NCBI GenBank assembly: GCA_023231425.1
Contig: JALNVI010000009.1
Coordinates: 1 to 59,588 of the forward strand
Direction of reading: 5' to 3'
DNA from: Desulforhopalus sp.
GTDB lineage: Bacteria; Desulfobacterota; Desulfobulbia; Desulfobulbales; Desulfocapsaceae
DNA length: 59,588 nt
Shown here: in pieces, positions 17,764-27,459 of the stretch
How the letters are laid out: every line of letters starts with the position of its first letter
Numbering within the stretch: the first letter of the stretch is position 1
Notes under the pieces: generated by a model
The model's database searches: none
What the model was told of the DNA's origin: nothing
Seen by the model: the letters and a program-made list of their open reading frames with translations, nothing else
Made by a program: the position numbers and the translations under genes

Positions 17764-17886
17764 TTTCCCAAACGTGTTATAGCGATTTTTGATTTGCATT
17801 CTTTGTAAAACATCCATATTCTACGAAGTTTTTCCGATTCAACTTTATAATAAAAATTCCCCTGAAATTAAAGTACAATTTATCCA

Positions 17887-19473
17887 ATGAGCAAACGACA
17901 AGACCAGGAAATAGCCAAACGACGCACCTTTGGAATTATCAGCCACCCCGATGCAGGGAAAACCACTCTCACGGAAAAGCTTCTCCTCTTCGGTGGCGCC
18001 ATCAATATGGCCGGAGCCGTAAAATCAAGGAAGGTGGCGCGCAAGGCAACCTCCGACTGGATGGCCATTGAACAGGAGCGCGGCATATCTGTCAGCACAT
18101 CTGTAATGAAGTTTTCCTACCGCGATTTCGAGATCAACCTCCTCGACACCCCGGGGCATCAGGACTTCTCCGAGGATACCTACCGTGTACTCACTGCAGT
18201 GGACTCGGCCATCATGGTCATCGACTCCGCCAAGGGCGTTGAGGCTCAGACCGAGAAACTGATGGAGGTGTGCCGCATGCGCAACACGCCGATCATCACC
18301 TTTATAAACAAACTCGACCGCGAAGGTCTCTCCCCCCTCGACCTCATGGCCGAAGTGGAGGAAAAGCTGCAGATTGAATGTACTCCAATGTCATGGCCCA
18401 TCGGCATGGGCAAGACCTTCAAAGGAGTATACAATATTTACAAGAAGCAAATCCACCTTTTCACCCCCGGCGGTCAAACCCGCGATACAGCAGGAATCAC
18501 CATTGAGGATCTCAAGGACCCGAAACTGGATGAAATCCTCGATTCTCAAGCCGACGAACTGCGTGAAGATATTGAACTGCTGGCAGGGGCAGCAAACCCC
18601 TTTGAGTATGACCAATACCTCTCCGCGACCCAGACCCCGGTCTTCTTCGGGTCGGCAGTCAACAACTTCGGAGTCCAGGAAATGCTCGACGGCTTTGTCG
18701 AAATGGCTCTGCCTCCAGGCCCCCGTCAAGCACTGACCCGCATAGTGAATCCACACGAAGAGAGTTTCTCTGGTTTTGTCTTCAAGATTCAGGCGAATAT
18801 GAACCCGGCACATCGAGACAGGATCGCTTTTCTACGTATTTGCTCCGGAAAGTTTACCAGGGGCATGAAGGTTATACACCACAGAATTGGCAAAGAAATA
18901 ACCCTCGCCAATGCCACCATCTTTATGGCTCAGGAACGGGCCAGCGTAGAGGAAGCCTGGCCCGGCGATATCATCGGCCTGCATAATCATGGTACGATCA
19001 AGATCGGCGACACCTTCACCTTAAAGGAACCGCTGAAATTTACCGGTATCCCCAATTTTGCACCGGAACATTTCCGCCGGGTACTGCTTAAAGACCCACT
19101 GAAAATGAAGCAGCTGCAGAAAGGACTTATCCAACTCGCCGAAGAGGGAGCGATTCAGGTCTTTCGCCCGATGATCGGCTCAGACTGGGTAATGGGGGCC
19201 GTGGGCGTATTGCAGTTTGAGGTCACCATGGCCCGCCTGCTCAATGAATACAACGTTCACGCCATCTCTGAACAGATCGATTATGGTGCCGCGCGCTGGG
19301 TACACAGTAACGACAAGAAGAAGATGGAGGAGTTTGAACGCGCCAATCAGGCGACCCTCGCCCGGGATTCAGAAGGATTTCTCACCTATCTCGCCAGAAA
19401 CGAATGGATGCTCAATTTTTTTATGGAGAAATGGCCGGACATCATCTTCGAAAAGACACGGGAAAACGTCTGA
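17887..19473 (+). CDS. prfC: Peptide chain release factor 3
   Basis: The 528-residue translational GTPase has G1 SHPDAGKTTLTEKLL, G3 DTPGHQDF and G4 NKLDRE, followed by RF3-type domains II and III (FAPEHFRRVLLKDPLKMKQ, VGVLQFEVTMARLLNEY). RF3 recycles RF1/RF2 from ribosomes after termination. Length is normal and the gene is monocistronic here. Confidence 0.97.
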   Translation: MSKRQDQEIAKRRTFGIISHPDAGKTTLTEKLLLFGGAINMAGAVKSRKVARKATSDWMAIEQERGISVSTSVMKFSYRDFEINLLDTPGHQDFSEDTYRVLTAVDSAIMVIDSAKGVEAQTEKLMEVCRMRNTPIITFINKLDREGLSPLDLMAEVEEKLQIECTPMSWPIGMGKTFKGVYNIYKKQIHLFTPGGQTRDTAGITIEDLKDPKLDEILDSQADELREDIELLAGAANPFEYDQYLSATQTPVFFGSAVNNFGVQEMLDGFVEMALPPGPRQALTRIVNPHEESFSGFVFKIQANMNPAHRDRIAFLRICSGKFTRGMKVIHHRIGKEITLANATIFMAQERASVEEAWPGDIIGLHNHGTIKIGDTFTLKEPLKFTGIPNFAPEHFRRVLLKDPLKMKQLQKGLIQLAEEGAIQVFRPMIGSDWVMGAVGVLQFEVTMARLLNEYNVHAISEQIDYGAARWVHSNDKKKMEEFERANQATLARDSEGFLTYLARNEWMLNFFMEKWPDIIFEKTRENV

Positions 19474-19546
19474 CCAGGGAGCGACACAGCAGCAAGAGAA
19501 TTTTTTTTATTTTTAACGTAATTCAAAATGGATAAAAGGTAATAAA

Positions 19547-21301
19547 ATGAAAGTGATTTCATTCATAAGAACTTCCCTTTTCCTTCTCTTGATTTCTCTG
19601 CTGCTGGTTTTTTCTCCCGATGCAGGCTCCGCAAAGGCAAAGGCCGTTCCGCCTTCTGTTGAGCAGAACATCTCTGCACCTTTTGCAACTGTAGACGGAG
19701 CCGTCCCCCCCCCCCGGACAGTTGACGAGGAGAAGATGCTCCTCTCCATCCACGAATTGCGCCAGAAGATTCAAAAGCAGATCCGAGACAAAACCCGCGA
19801 GGCAGAAAAATTACGGACGGACAATGATAAAACGATCGCCCGGGAGGAGATCGCCAAACTCCGGGAATCCATGGCCACCGCCGACAACGACTTTGAGAAG
19901 ATGGCCACCGGAGTGGATACATCCAAATTCAAGGCAGAAGATCAAACCTTCTTCGACTGGAAGCAGGAGATTTTCGATCTGATGAAGCCGGGAATCATGG
20001 AGTTGAAGCAGCTCACCGTGCAGGCACGGCGCAAGACGGAACTCCTTGGTCAGCAGGAGAAATATCAAGAACTGCTGCCCATGGCAAAAATCGCCACTAA
20101 AAATCTCCATGAGTTGCTGAAAACCACGAAAGGCCAGGCACTCCAGTCTCAGGTTCAGACCTTGATTCCAGAGTGGGAACGCCTTGAAAGTCAGATCTCA
20201 AATGGTCTCGATATCGTCAATATGGAACTGGCGAATATGAATGACACGCAACAGACCCTGCTGGAGAGCAGTAAGGCAACCCTGAAAAAATTTGCCCGTA
20301 CCCGGGGCCTCTATCTCAGCATCGCCCTCCTCACCTGTTTTCTGATTGTCTTCATCTTCCGCTTCCTGCAGACCTTTATCCGACGGATGATTCCGGGCCA
20401 TGACAGCGAGTATCGCCCTTTCCAGATTCGTGTGTATGACCTCGCCTTTCAGGTCTCCACCATCCTCGCCGGCATCTTTGCCTTTATTCTTGTCTTTTAT
20501 GTGGTGGAAGACTGGGCCCTTCTCTCCTTTGCCATTATCTTCCTCGCCGGCCTCGCCTGGGCAACGAAAACCGCCCTGCCGAGATTCTGGCAGCAGAGTG
20601 AAATGATGCTCAACGCGGGCCCGGTACGTGAAGGCGAGAGGCTCCTTCTTTACGGGGTACCCTGGCTGGTAAAAAATATCAATATCCGCACCACCATTGA
20701 AAACCCTGATCTCGGCCTCACCATAAAGGTTCCAATTCGCGACCTCTTCGATAAAACCTCGCGAACCTTCAGCAGACATGAACAGTGGTTTCCCTGCCGA
20801 CGGGATGACTGGGTGATTCTCTCTGACGGCACCCGCGGCGGCGTAGTCGCCCTCTCCCACGAGATTGTGGAGCTGGTAATGCGTGGCGGTTCCCATAAAA
20901 CCTATCAGACTGCAGATTTTCTTGGCCTTGCCCCGCTCAACCTGTCACGCAATTTCCGTATCAAGGAGTATTTTGGCATCGGTTATGACAATCAGGCAGA
21001 CGCCACAGGACGGATTCCCAAACAACTTGAAGACTTTATGCTTGGCAAAATTGAAGCAGAGGGGCTCCAGGAAGAACTGCTCTCGCTGCGGGTGGAGTTT
21101 AACTCGGCAGGGGCATCGTCGCTGGATCTGGTGGTCATTGCGGACTTCAAAGGCAGCGCCGGCCCCATCTACAACCGTCTGCGGCGGGCAATCCAGCGCT
21201 GGTGTGTAGATGCCTGCACTCAATACGGCTGGGATATTCCCTTCCCGCATCTCACAATCCATCAGAGGGGAAACGAAGCAGAAACGCCGCCGGAGAAATA
21301 A
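19547..21301 (+). CDS. MscS-like mechanosensitive channel protein with coiled-coil N-terminus
   Basis: The 584 residues start with a signal-like hydrophobic helix, then a Glu/Lys-rich periplasmic coiled-coil region (about 60-250). Hydrophobic helices follow near 258-280, 305-325 and 330-350, then an MscS-type beta domain (RDDWVILSDGTRGGVVALSHEIVEL) and a C-terminal alpha/beta domain. The pore helix is divergent, so ion conduction is inferred. An 11-C run encodes part of Val53 to Arg57, a possible slippage site. The TAA stop is the target duplication of MITE copy 2. Confidence 0.75.
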   Translation: MKVISFIRTSLFLLLISLLLVFSPDAGSAKAKAVPPSVEQNISAPFATVDGAVPPPRTVDEEKMLLSIHELRQKIQKQIRDKTREAEKLRTDNDKTIAREEIAKLRESMATADNDFEKMATGVDTSKFKAEDQTFFDWKQEIFDLMKPGIMELKQLTVQARRKTELLGQQEKYQELLPMAKIATKNLHELLKTTKGQALQSQVQTLIPEWERLESQISNGLDIVNMELANMNDTQQTLLESSKATLKKFARTRGLYLSIALLTCFLIVFIFRFLQTFIRRMIPGHDSEYRPFQIRVYDLAFQVSTILAGIFAFILVFYVVEDWALLSFAIIFLAGLAWATKTALPRFWQQSEMMLNAGPVREGERLLLYGVPWLVKNINIRTTIENPDLGLTIKVPIRDLFDKTSRTFSRHEQWFPCRRDDWVILSDGTRGGVVALSHEIVELVMRGGSHKTYQTADFLGLAPLNLSRNFRIKEYFGIGYDNQADATGRIPKQLEDFMLGKIEAEGLQEELLSLRVEFNSAGASSLDLVVIADFKGSAGPIYNRLRRAIQRWCVDACTQYGWDIPFPHLTIHQRGNEAETPPEK

Positions 21302-21476
21302 GGGGCCCCTGAAACAGCTTGTGTTTCGTTTATATTCGAGGCACAGGAAGAAATTTACCGCAGGTATCACTTTGAGATCGGAGTCCAGCGCTTACCTCGA
21401 CGTCTCGTTCCTCGCTTTGTCGGAGGATAAATTTCTGCCTGTAACAAAAAAAGACAGGCTATTATTCGATGTCCCC
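21302..21476 (+). mobile_element. MITE copy 2 (full length, 175 bp, exact ATAA duplication)
   Basis: The element runs from GGGGCCCCTGAAACAGC to TTATTCGATGTCCCC and carries the core CCTCGACGTCTCGTTCC. It is flanked on both sides by ATAA (21298-21301 and 21477-21480). The left ATAA contains the stop codon of the MscS-like gene. Confidence 0.95.
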
Positions 21477-21491
21477 ATAAAGAAAAGGGAC

Positions 21492-21776
21492 CTACATTTC
21501 ATCACCTACAAAGGCGAGAGCATAACCTTTAGAGAGAGCAGTAGCGGTCTTGGAACGGGCTACAGTGAGAATTCGCTGGATCGTCCCCCGCGACACCCCC
21601 ATCTGTTGTCCAGCCTCTTCCTGGGTGAGACCTACACAATCACAAAGCCGCAGAGCTTCAAGTTCATCGCGATGCAGATCCACCTGATGCAGACCTTCCA
21701 CAGGAACCCCTGCGGGACGATAAATCAATTCGCTGAATTTATGCTCAAAATTTCGTTCTTTTTTCGGTCGTGGCAT
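21492..21776 (-). CDS. UPF0251/DUF134 family helix-turn-helix protein
   Basis: The 94 residues follow the DUF134 pattern: MPRPKK start, LIYRPAGVP, LHRDELEALRLCDCVGLTQEEAGQQMGVSRGT and a final ALAFVGDE. The central part is a sigma-region-4-like helix-turn-helix. It is probably a DNA-binding regulator; its targets are unknown. The stop lies 15 bp from the MITE copy 2 boundary. Confidence 0.88.
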   Translation of the reverse strand: MPRPKKERNFEHKFSELIYRPAGVPVEGLHQVDLHRDELEALRLCDCVGLTQEEAGQQMGVSRGTIQRILTVARSKTATALSKGYALAFVGDEM

Positions 21777-21961
21777 GGCTCGTCTGCTGGCTGAGGGTTT
21801 ATGGATTTATGATATCTGCCCATATATGCCTCGAACCCTCGAAAATTTCAATAGCTACAGGTGCTTCTGCAACCTGCCTGTTCGTGGACAAAAGCCGCAG
21901 GGTTCAGTATATTGCAGGATACTCATCGAATAATCCCGCCCATATCAGGGGAAAAACAGAC

Positions 21962-22537
21962 ATGCTCCGAATTGCAGCCTTCCTGCTTCTTCTCACCTTC
22001 TTTTTTCCGACCCTGCCCGTCCGAGCCGACGATGCGGCGAAATTTATTGACCTCACAGCGGCCGTCTCCCCCAGCACACTGCTGTTTTATGCGAAGTTGA
22101 AACACAGCCTCACAGGGGATATGCGTGAGGGACTGCACAGCGGTCTTCCCCTCACGTTCACTTTCACCATAAAACTCCACCGCAATGCCCGTGGTGGCCC
22201 CGGTGAACTGGTCGCCGAACACACCTTCCAGCATGTCATCAGCTACGATACACTCACTGACGATTATCATGTCCACCTTGAGGAACACAACAACCGTAAT
22301 CAGGTTTTCACTGATGCCGCCAGCGCCGAAAATGCCCTCAACACCCTCAGCGGGGTACCGATAACCAATGTTGGCCGCCTGATTCCAAACAATACCTATA
22401 CGCTGAGAATAAAGGCCGATCTCTACCACAAGAGCCTGCCGCCGGGCCTTGAGTCGATTTTGCCTTTCCTTACATGGGACGACCGTCGAATCGACTGGCA
22501 GACCATCGAATTTAACTATCAGTCAGTCAAACCATGA
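21962..22537 (+). CDS. DUF4390 exported protein upstream of ntrY
   Basis: About 191 residues with a cleavable signal peptide (LRIAAFLLLLTFFFPTLPVRA) and a beta-rich body ending ILPFLTWDDRRIDWQTIEFNY, typical of DUF4390. These small periplasmic proteins commonly precede an NtrY-type sensor kinase and may modulate it, which is an inference. GGGGA precedes the ATG at 21962. The end overlaps the kinase start by 4 bp. The frame runs back to 21770 without family similarity. Confidence 0.85.
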   Translation: MLRIAAFLLLLTFFFPTLPVRADDAAKFIDLTAAVSPSTLLFYAKLKHSLTGDMREGLHSGLPLTFTFTIKLHRNARGGPGELVAEHTFQHVISYDTLTDDYHVHLEEHNNRNQVFTDAASAENALNTLSGVPITNVGRLIPNNTYTLRIKADLYHKSLPPGLESILPFLTWDDRRIDWQTIEFNYQSVKP

Positions 22538-24810
22538 CAGTACAAATCGACGACCTTAACCAGCCTGATCTTTCCGCCGCCAACGTGGGACGTCTGCGCC
22601 AGCGACGCAAGCGTATTCGCTGGTGGATTATACTGTTCTGTCTGCTGCTTATCCCCCTGGCCACCTGGTTCCAGGCGAGTCTGTTCAGCGGAGAACCAGG
22701 CAGTCCGCAGGACAACAACATTCTCATCTTCATTCTCATCAATATCAACGTCCTGCTGGCGCTTGTCTTCCTCTTCCTCGTACTGCGAAACCTTGCAGAG
22801 GTTTTGTTTGAGGGGCGTGCACGTCGTTTCGGCCGCAAGCTGAAGACCAAACTGATAGCCTCTTTTCTGCTGCTCTCCCTCATTCCAACCCTGCTGCTCT
22901 TCTTCGTCTCCATGCAGATAATTTCCACCTCCATGGACTACTGGTTTGACGACTCCGTAGAAGACTCCCTGCAGAAATCACTCACCCTTGCACAGTCTCT
23001 GCTCAACACGGGGAAAAAACAGACCACCCAGTTCAATCAGTCCATTGGACAGATCCTGCGCAATGACGGGCTCAGGAATGTCCCCGGAGACGGCACAGAA
23101 GATCTCTTGAAAAGAATCATCCACTACACCCCCGACGGAAATCTTGATATTATCCGATTGGAAAGACTTGATGGCAAGGGAAGACTGAAGGTCTCCAGTC
23201 CACGCATGCAGGACACACTTCTCCCAGCCATTCCCTGGAAAACGCTACAGACCGTGAGAAATGGTGGAGACAGCGAATCCCTGGTACAGGAGCTGAAAGA
23301 TGGCTCCCTCGTCAGCAGTGTCACTCTGCTCAACCTTGATTCCAAAGGGACTGACAAGGCACTGGTCATCTGCTCGATTCTCCTTGATTCGGAACAGCTT
23401 GCTCAAATGACGGCCATCAGTCATGGGATAGAAAACTATCGCCAGCTCAAACACTTCAAAGAACCTATTAAATTCTGGCTGGTGGTCTTTCTGCTCATCG
23501 TCACTCTAATGGTGGCCTTTGCCGCCATCTGGTTCGGGCTTTACATCTCCCGCGGGCTCACCTCACCACTGGAAAATCTCGTCCTCGCCACCCAGAGAGT
23601 CGCCGGAGGCGATCTGCAGTTTCAAATGCCCGCCGACAGCAACGATGAAATGGGCAAACTGATGAAATCCTTCAACCTGATGACAGATCATCTTAACCGC
23701 TCCAATCAGGAACTTGCCGGTGCCCATGCCGCCCTGCAGCGAAGTTCGGAGGAGTCTGAACAACGGCGGCGCTACACGGAGATTCTTCTGCAGAATGTCC
23801 AGGCGGGGGTAATCTCCCTGGACCGTGATGGAAAAATCACCACCATCAACCGCTTTGCAGAAAACCTGCTCAATATCGACAGCAGTTTCTTTATAAACCA
23901 CAATTTCACCGATGTTCTACCAACCTCCCAGGCGGAGATTGTCATCGGTTTTATTGAAGAATTGAGCGTAACCGGCAAACTCACCATCGAAAAGCACATC
24001 AAACTGCGCGTCCTCGGCAAGGGCTTTTCTCTGCTGATCAATTTCACCCGACTCGACAATGATAACGGTGAGCTGCTCGGCTACGTGCTGGTCTTTGACA
24101 ATCTGACTAAAATTGAGAAGATGCAGCGCATGGCGGCCTGGCGTGAGGTAGCACGGCGCATTGCTCATGAGATTAAGAACCCCCTCACTCCTATACAGCT
24201 CAGTGCTCAGCGACTGCGTCGGCGCTATCCTCAGCTCATTGCCGAGCAGGGCAGCGTTCTTGATAAATGCACCAATACCATCATTGACCAGGTGGACGAA
24301 ATAAAGCTGCTGGTCAACGAGTTTTCCCAGTTTGCCCGCATGCCCAAAATTGAAAAAGTGGCAGGGGATATCGTGACACTCGCACGGAGAACCCTCGACC
24401 TCTACGAAGAAGCACACCACCAGATACAATTCACCTTTACCGCCAATGACATTCCGATCTTCCCCTTCGACCGTGAACAGATAAAACGCTGTCTGATTAA
24501 CCTGCTCGACAATGCGGTTGCAGTTTTGCCGGTCGGCGGTAAGATATCAATCACTCTGGCCCGGGATGACGAAGGTGAAAATCTCTTCATCTCTGTGGCT
24601 GACGACGGCCCGGGTATCCTCCCGGAAAACCAGTCACGCCTCTTCGAGCCCTATTTTTCCACGAAAAAAACGGGGACGGGCCTTGGTCTGGCCATCGTCT
24701 CCACCATTATCGCCGATCATAATGGTCACATTCGGGTACAGGACAACACTCCCCGGGGAACCATTTTTATTATCGAATTGCCGCTCACGGCCCATTCCTC
24801 AACATCATGA
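22534..24810 (+). CDS. ntrY: NtrY-like sensor histidine kinase
   Basis: The 758 residues are arranged as N-terminal membrane helices (about 27-46, 62-84 and 105-127), a periplasmic sensor region, another helix near 310-335, then HAMP, PAS (about 415-520), HisKA and HATPase domains. The phospho-acceptor His is in RRIAHEIKNPLTPIQLSAQRLRRRY near residue 544. N, G1 and G2 boxes appear as LINLLDNAVAVLP, VADDGPGI and TGTGLGLAI. It probably phosphorylates the adjacent NtrX-like regulator. The signal may be nitrogen or redox status, unproven here. Confidence 0.93.
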   Translation: MTVQIDDLNQPDLSAANVGRLRQRRKRIRWWIILFCLLLIPLATWFQASLFSGEPGSPQDNNILIFILININVLLALVFLFLVLRNLAEVLFEGRARRFGRKLKTKLIASFLLLSLIPTLLLFFVSMQIISTSMDYWFDDSVEDSLQKSLTLAQSLLNTGKKQTTQFNQSIGQILRNDGLRNVPGDGTEDLLKRIIHYTPDGNLDIIRLERLDGKGRLKVSSPRMQDTLLPAIPWKTLQTVRNGGDSESLVQELKDGSLVSSVTLLNLDSKGTDKALVICSILLDSEQLAQMTAISHGIENYRQLKHFKEPIKFWLVVFLLIVTLMVAFAAIWFGLYISRGLTSPLENLVLATQRVAGGDLQFQMPADSNDEMGKLMKSFNLMTDHLNRSNQELAGAHAALQRSSEESEQRRRYTEILLQNVQAGVISLDRDGKITTINRFAENLLNIDSSFFINHNFTDVLPTSQAEIVIGFIEELSVTGKLTIEKHIKLRVLGKGFSLLINFTRLDNDNGELLGYVLVFDNLTKIEKMQRMAAWREVARRIAHEIKNPLTPIQLSAQRLRRRYPQLIAEQGSVLDKCTNTIIDQVDEIKLLVNEFSQFARMPKIEKVAGDIVTLARRTLDLYEEAHHQIQFTFTANDIPIFPFDREQIKRCLINLLDNAVAVLPVGGKISITLARDDEGENLFISVADDGPGILPENQSRLFEPYFSTKKTGTGLGLAIVSTIIADHNGHIRVQDNTPRGTIFIIELPLTAHSSTS

Positions 24811-24828
24811 AAACCTCTTCAACATCCC

Positions 24829-26205
24829 ATGACGAAAAAGATTCTCATAATTGACGATGAAGCCGCCATCCGCGAATCTCTTTCAGAGATCCTTGAAGAT
24901 GAAGGGTTTTCCCCGCTCACAGCCTCCTCTGGTGAAAAGGGTCTGGAGATGGTGGACAGAGGCGGAATCGACCTGATTCTCCTTGATATCTGGCTGGGCG
25001 ACAACATGGACGGTCTGGAGACTCTGGTGAAAATAAAAGAGATCTCCCCGCTGCCGGTAATAATGATTTCCGGGCATGGCACCATAGACACCGCCGTGGA
25101 TGCCACCAAAAAGGGGGCATACGATTTCATTGAGAAACCCCTCTCCTACGACAAGGTAATCCTCTCCATCAGTAACGGCCTGCGCTATGCAAAACTGGAG
25201 CAGGAGAACACCCTGCTGCGCCAGAACAGAAAGAACACCCCGGGACTCACTGGTCAATCGCAGGCCATTGCCGCCATCCGCCAGCAGATCAGCATGGTCG
25301 CCCCCACCGAAGCCTGGGTACTGATCCGCGGCGAACACGGCACCGGCAAGGAACTGGTGGCGCAGGCCATCCACCGCGAATCGGCCACCGCAAGTCAGCC
25401 GATGGTGGAGGTAAACTGTGCAGCCATTCCGGAAGAGCTGATTGAATCCGAACTCTTCGGCCATGAGAAAGGCTCTTTCACTGGTGCCACCGCCAGTAAA
25501 CGGGGCAAGTTTGACATGGCAGACGAAGGTATTCTCTTTCTCGATGAAATCGGCGACATGAGCCTTGTCACCCAGGCGAAGATTCTACGCATCCTCCAGG
25601 AACAGAAATTTGAACGGGTCGGCGGCAATAAAACCATCTCAGTCAACGTGCGGGTTCTCGCTGCAACCAACAAAAATCTCGAGCAGGAGATCAAGACCGG
25701 CAACTTTCGCGCCGACCTCTTCTACAGACTCAACGTCGTACCCATCACCCTGCCCCCGTTACGCAAACGACTCGAAGACATTCCACTGCTGGTAGAATCT
25801 CTGATGAAGGAGCTCACCCGCAAGGGGCTGAACCCCAAAACCTTCTCAGCCGCTGCGCTCACTGAAATGATGGCCCATCCCTGGCCAGGGAACGTACGAG
25901 AACTGCGCAACTTTATTGAACGGCTGATTATTATGTGTCCGGAGGAGAAGATCTCCGCCGAGCAGATTCAACTTTTTCTTGGCCCTGGCACCACCCCGTC
26001 AGTCACAGAACCAGGCATTCCACCAGCATCAAATCTGAGCAGCCTGATGCTGGAGGATTACAAGGTGGCGAAGCAACTCTTTGAACAGGAATATTTACAG
26101 CAGAAACTGCTGGAGAACGACGGGAACGTCACCAAAACCGCTGAGGCTGTTGGCCTTGAACGCAGCCATCTGCATAAAAAACTAAAAGCAATGGGCGTCA
26201 TATAG
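24829..26205 (+). CDS. ntrX: NtrX-like sigma54-dependent response regulator
   Basis: The 458 residues comprise a receiver domain with phospho-acceptor Asp in LILLDIWLG (near residue 54), an AAA+ domain with Walker A GEHGTGKE and the sigma54-contacting GSFTGAT, Walker B ILFLDEIGD, and a C-terminal Fis-type helix-turn-helix (VTKTAEAVGLERSHLHKKLKAMG). It activates RNA polymerase-sigma54 at unknown promoters, under control of the preceding kinase 18 bp upstream. Confidence 0.95.
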   Translation: MTKKILIIDDEAAIRESLSEILEDEGFSPLTASSGEKGLEMVDRGGIDLILLDIWLGDNMDGLETLVKIKEISPLPVIMISGHGTIDTAVDATKKGAYDFIEKPLSYDKVILSISNGLRYAKLEQENTLLRQNRKNTPGLTGQSQAIAAIRQQISMVAPTEAWVLIRGEHGTGKELVAQAIHRESATASQPMVEVNCAAIPEELIESELFGHEKGSFTGATASKRGKFDMADEGILFLDEIGDMSLVTQAKILRILQEQKFERVGGNKTISVNVRVLAATNKNLEQEIKTGNFRADLFYRLNVVPITLPPLRKRLEDIPLLVESLMKELTRKGLNPKTFSAAALTEMMAHPWPGNVRELRNFIERLIIMCPEEKISAEQIQLFLGPGTTPSVTEPGIPPASNLSSLMLEDYKVAKQLFEQEYLQQKLLENDGNVTKTAEAVGLERSHLHKKLKAMGVI

Positions 26206-26228
26206 CCCGCACAAAAAGGAGAAAAACC

Positions 26229-27209
26229 ATGGTATTTCCAGAATACAGACCCCGGCGAATGCGCCGGACCGCAACCCTGCGCGCCCTTATTCGCGAGACG
26301 CGGATGACCGCCGATCAATTCATCTACCCGATCTTTGTCATGCCGGGGCAAAACAAGCGTGAAGAGATTTCTTCAATGCCGGGTGTCTTCCGTCTCAGCG
26401 TGGACCTGCTGGAAAAAGAGGCCCGTGAGTGTCTTGAGCTTGGAGTAAACTCCCTGCTGCTCTTCGGGATCCCCGAGACAAAAGATGCCATGGGCACCAG
26501 CGCGCACATCAAAAACGGCATCGTGCAACAGGCCATTCGAGAACTCAAGAAGAAGGTCCCGGAGATGCTGGTCATCACCGATGTCTGCCTCTGCGAATAC
26601 ACCAGCCATGGACATTGCGGCTGCCTTATCAATGGGGAGGTGGACAATGACTCCACCCTTGAGATCCTTGCCAAAGTAGCCCTCTCTCACGTGGAAGCCG
26701 GAGCAGACATGGTCGCGCCCTCTGATATGATGGACGGTCGCATAGCAGAGATTCGCGCAACCCTGGACGAGCATAACTTTGAGATGGTGCCCATCATGGC
26801 CTATTCTGCAAAGTACGTCTCCTCTTTCTATGGCCCTTTCCGTGATGCCGCAGATTCCGCTCCGCAGTCTGGAAACCGCAAGGGATACCAGATGGATCCC
26901 GCCAACATCCGGGAGGCGATCCGTGAAGTCAGCCTTGATATTGAAGAGGGTGCAGACATCGTCATGGTCAAACCGGCTGTTGCCTATCTTGATGTGCTGG
27001 CTGCTGTTCGGCAGGAGTTTGACCTTCCGGTTGCTGCCTACCACGTCAGCGGTGAATATTCCATGATCAAGGCCGCGGCGGCCAATGGCTGGATCGACGG
27101 AGATGCCGTCATGGAAGAAACCCTGCTCTCCATCAAACGGGCCGGTGCAGATATGATCATCACCTATTTCGCCAAGGACATGGCACGCATCCTGAAGAAC
27201 CGCAGGTAA
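26229..27209 (+). CDS. hemB: Delta-aminolevulinic acid dehydratase (porphobilinogen synthase)
   Basis: The 326 residues contain the metal site CLCEYTSHGHCG and the two active-site lysines, in AYSAKYVSSFYGPFRDA (near 196) and VMVKPAVAYLD (near 248). It condenses two aminolevulinate molecules to porphobilinogen, feeding haem, sirohaem and cobalamin, the cofactor of the nearby class II reductase. AAGGAG precedes the ATG. It lies 23 bp behind ntrX and may be co-transcribed; a strong terminator follows. Confidence 0.98.
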   Translation: MVFPEYRPRRMRRTATLRALIRETRMTADQFIYPIFVMPGQNKREEISSMPGVFRLSVDLLEKEARECLELGVNSLLLFGIPETKDAMGTSAHIKNGIVQQAIRELKKKVPEMLVITDVCLCEYTSHGHCGCLINGEVDNDSTLEILAKVALSHVEAGADMVAPSDMMDGRIAEIRATLDEHNFEMVPIMAYSAKYVSSFYGPFRDAADSAPQSGNRKGYQMDPANIREAIREVSLDIEEGADIVMVKPAVAYLDVLAAVRQEFDLPVAAYHVSGEYSMIKAAAANGWIDGDAVMEETLLSIKRAGADMIITYFAKDMARILKNRR

Positions 27210-27256
27210 GCCTGTAATTTTTTGCTCAACTTGCAGTTCACAGGCTGTATAAAATA

Positions 27257-27289
27257 AAAGAGGCTGCCCCCAGGGGACAGCCTCTTTTT
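27257..27289 (+). terminator. Rho-independent terminator after hemB
   Basis: AAAGAGGCTG pairs with CAGCCTCTTT and is followed by a T run; the A-rich 5' arm could also terminate from the other side. Confidence 0.92.
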
Positions 27290-27369
27290 GTTATCCACTC
27301 TGAACTGCTCAGACCATAAAATTTATGCCTCTATATCGCAGAGGGAGCATGACTAAAATAATTAAAGGG

Positions 27370-27411
27370 AACCTCGAATATGAAGGGAACACAAGGTTTT
27401 TCAAGGTACTC
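27370..27411 (-). mobile_element. MITE fragment (copy 3, right end only)
   Basis: About 42 bp match the right end of the family (ACCTCGAATATGAA ... TCAAGGTACTC). The remaining element is deleted or degraded beyond recognition. It lies downstream of the VanZ-like gene. Confidence 0.7.
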
Positions 27412-27459
27412 TGGAGATATCGCGGCAAAAAATCATTCGCAGGAAGGAAACAGTATTTT

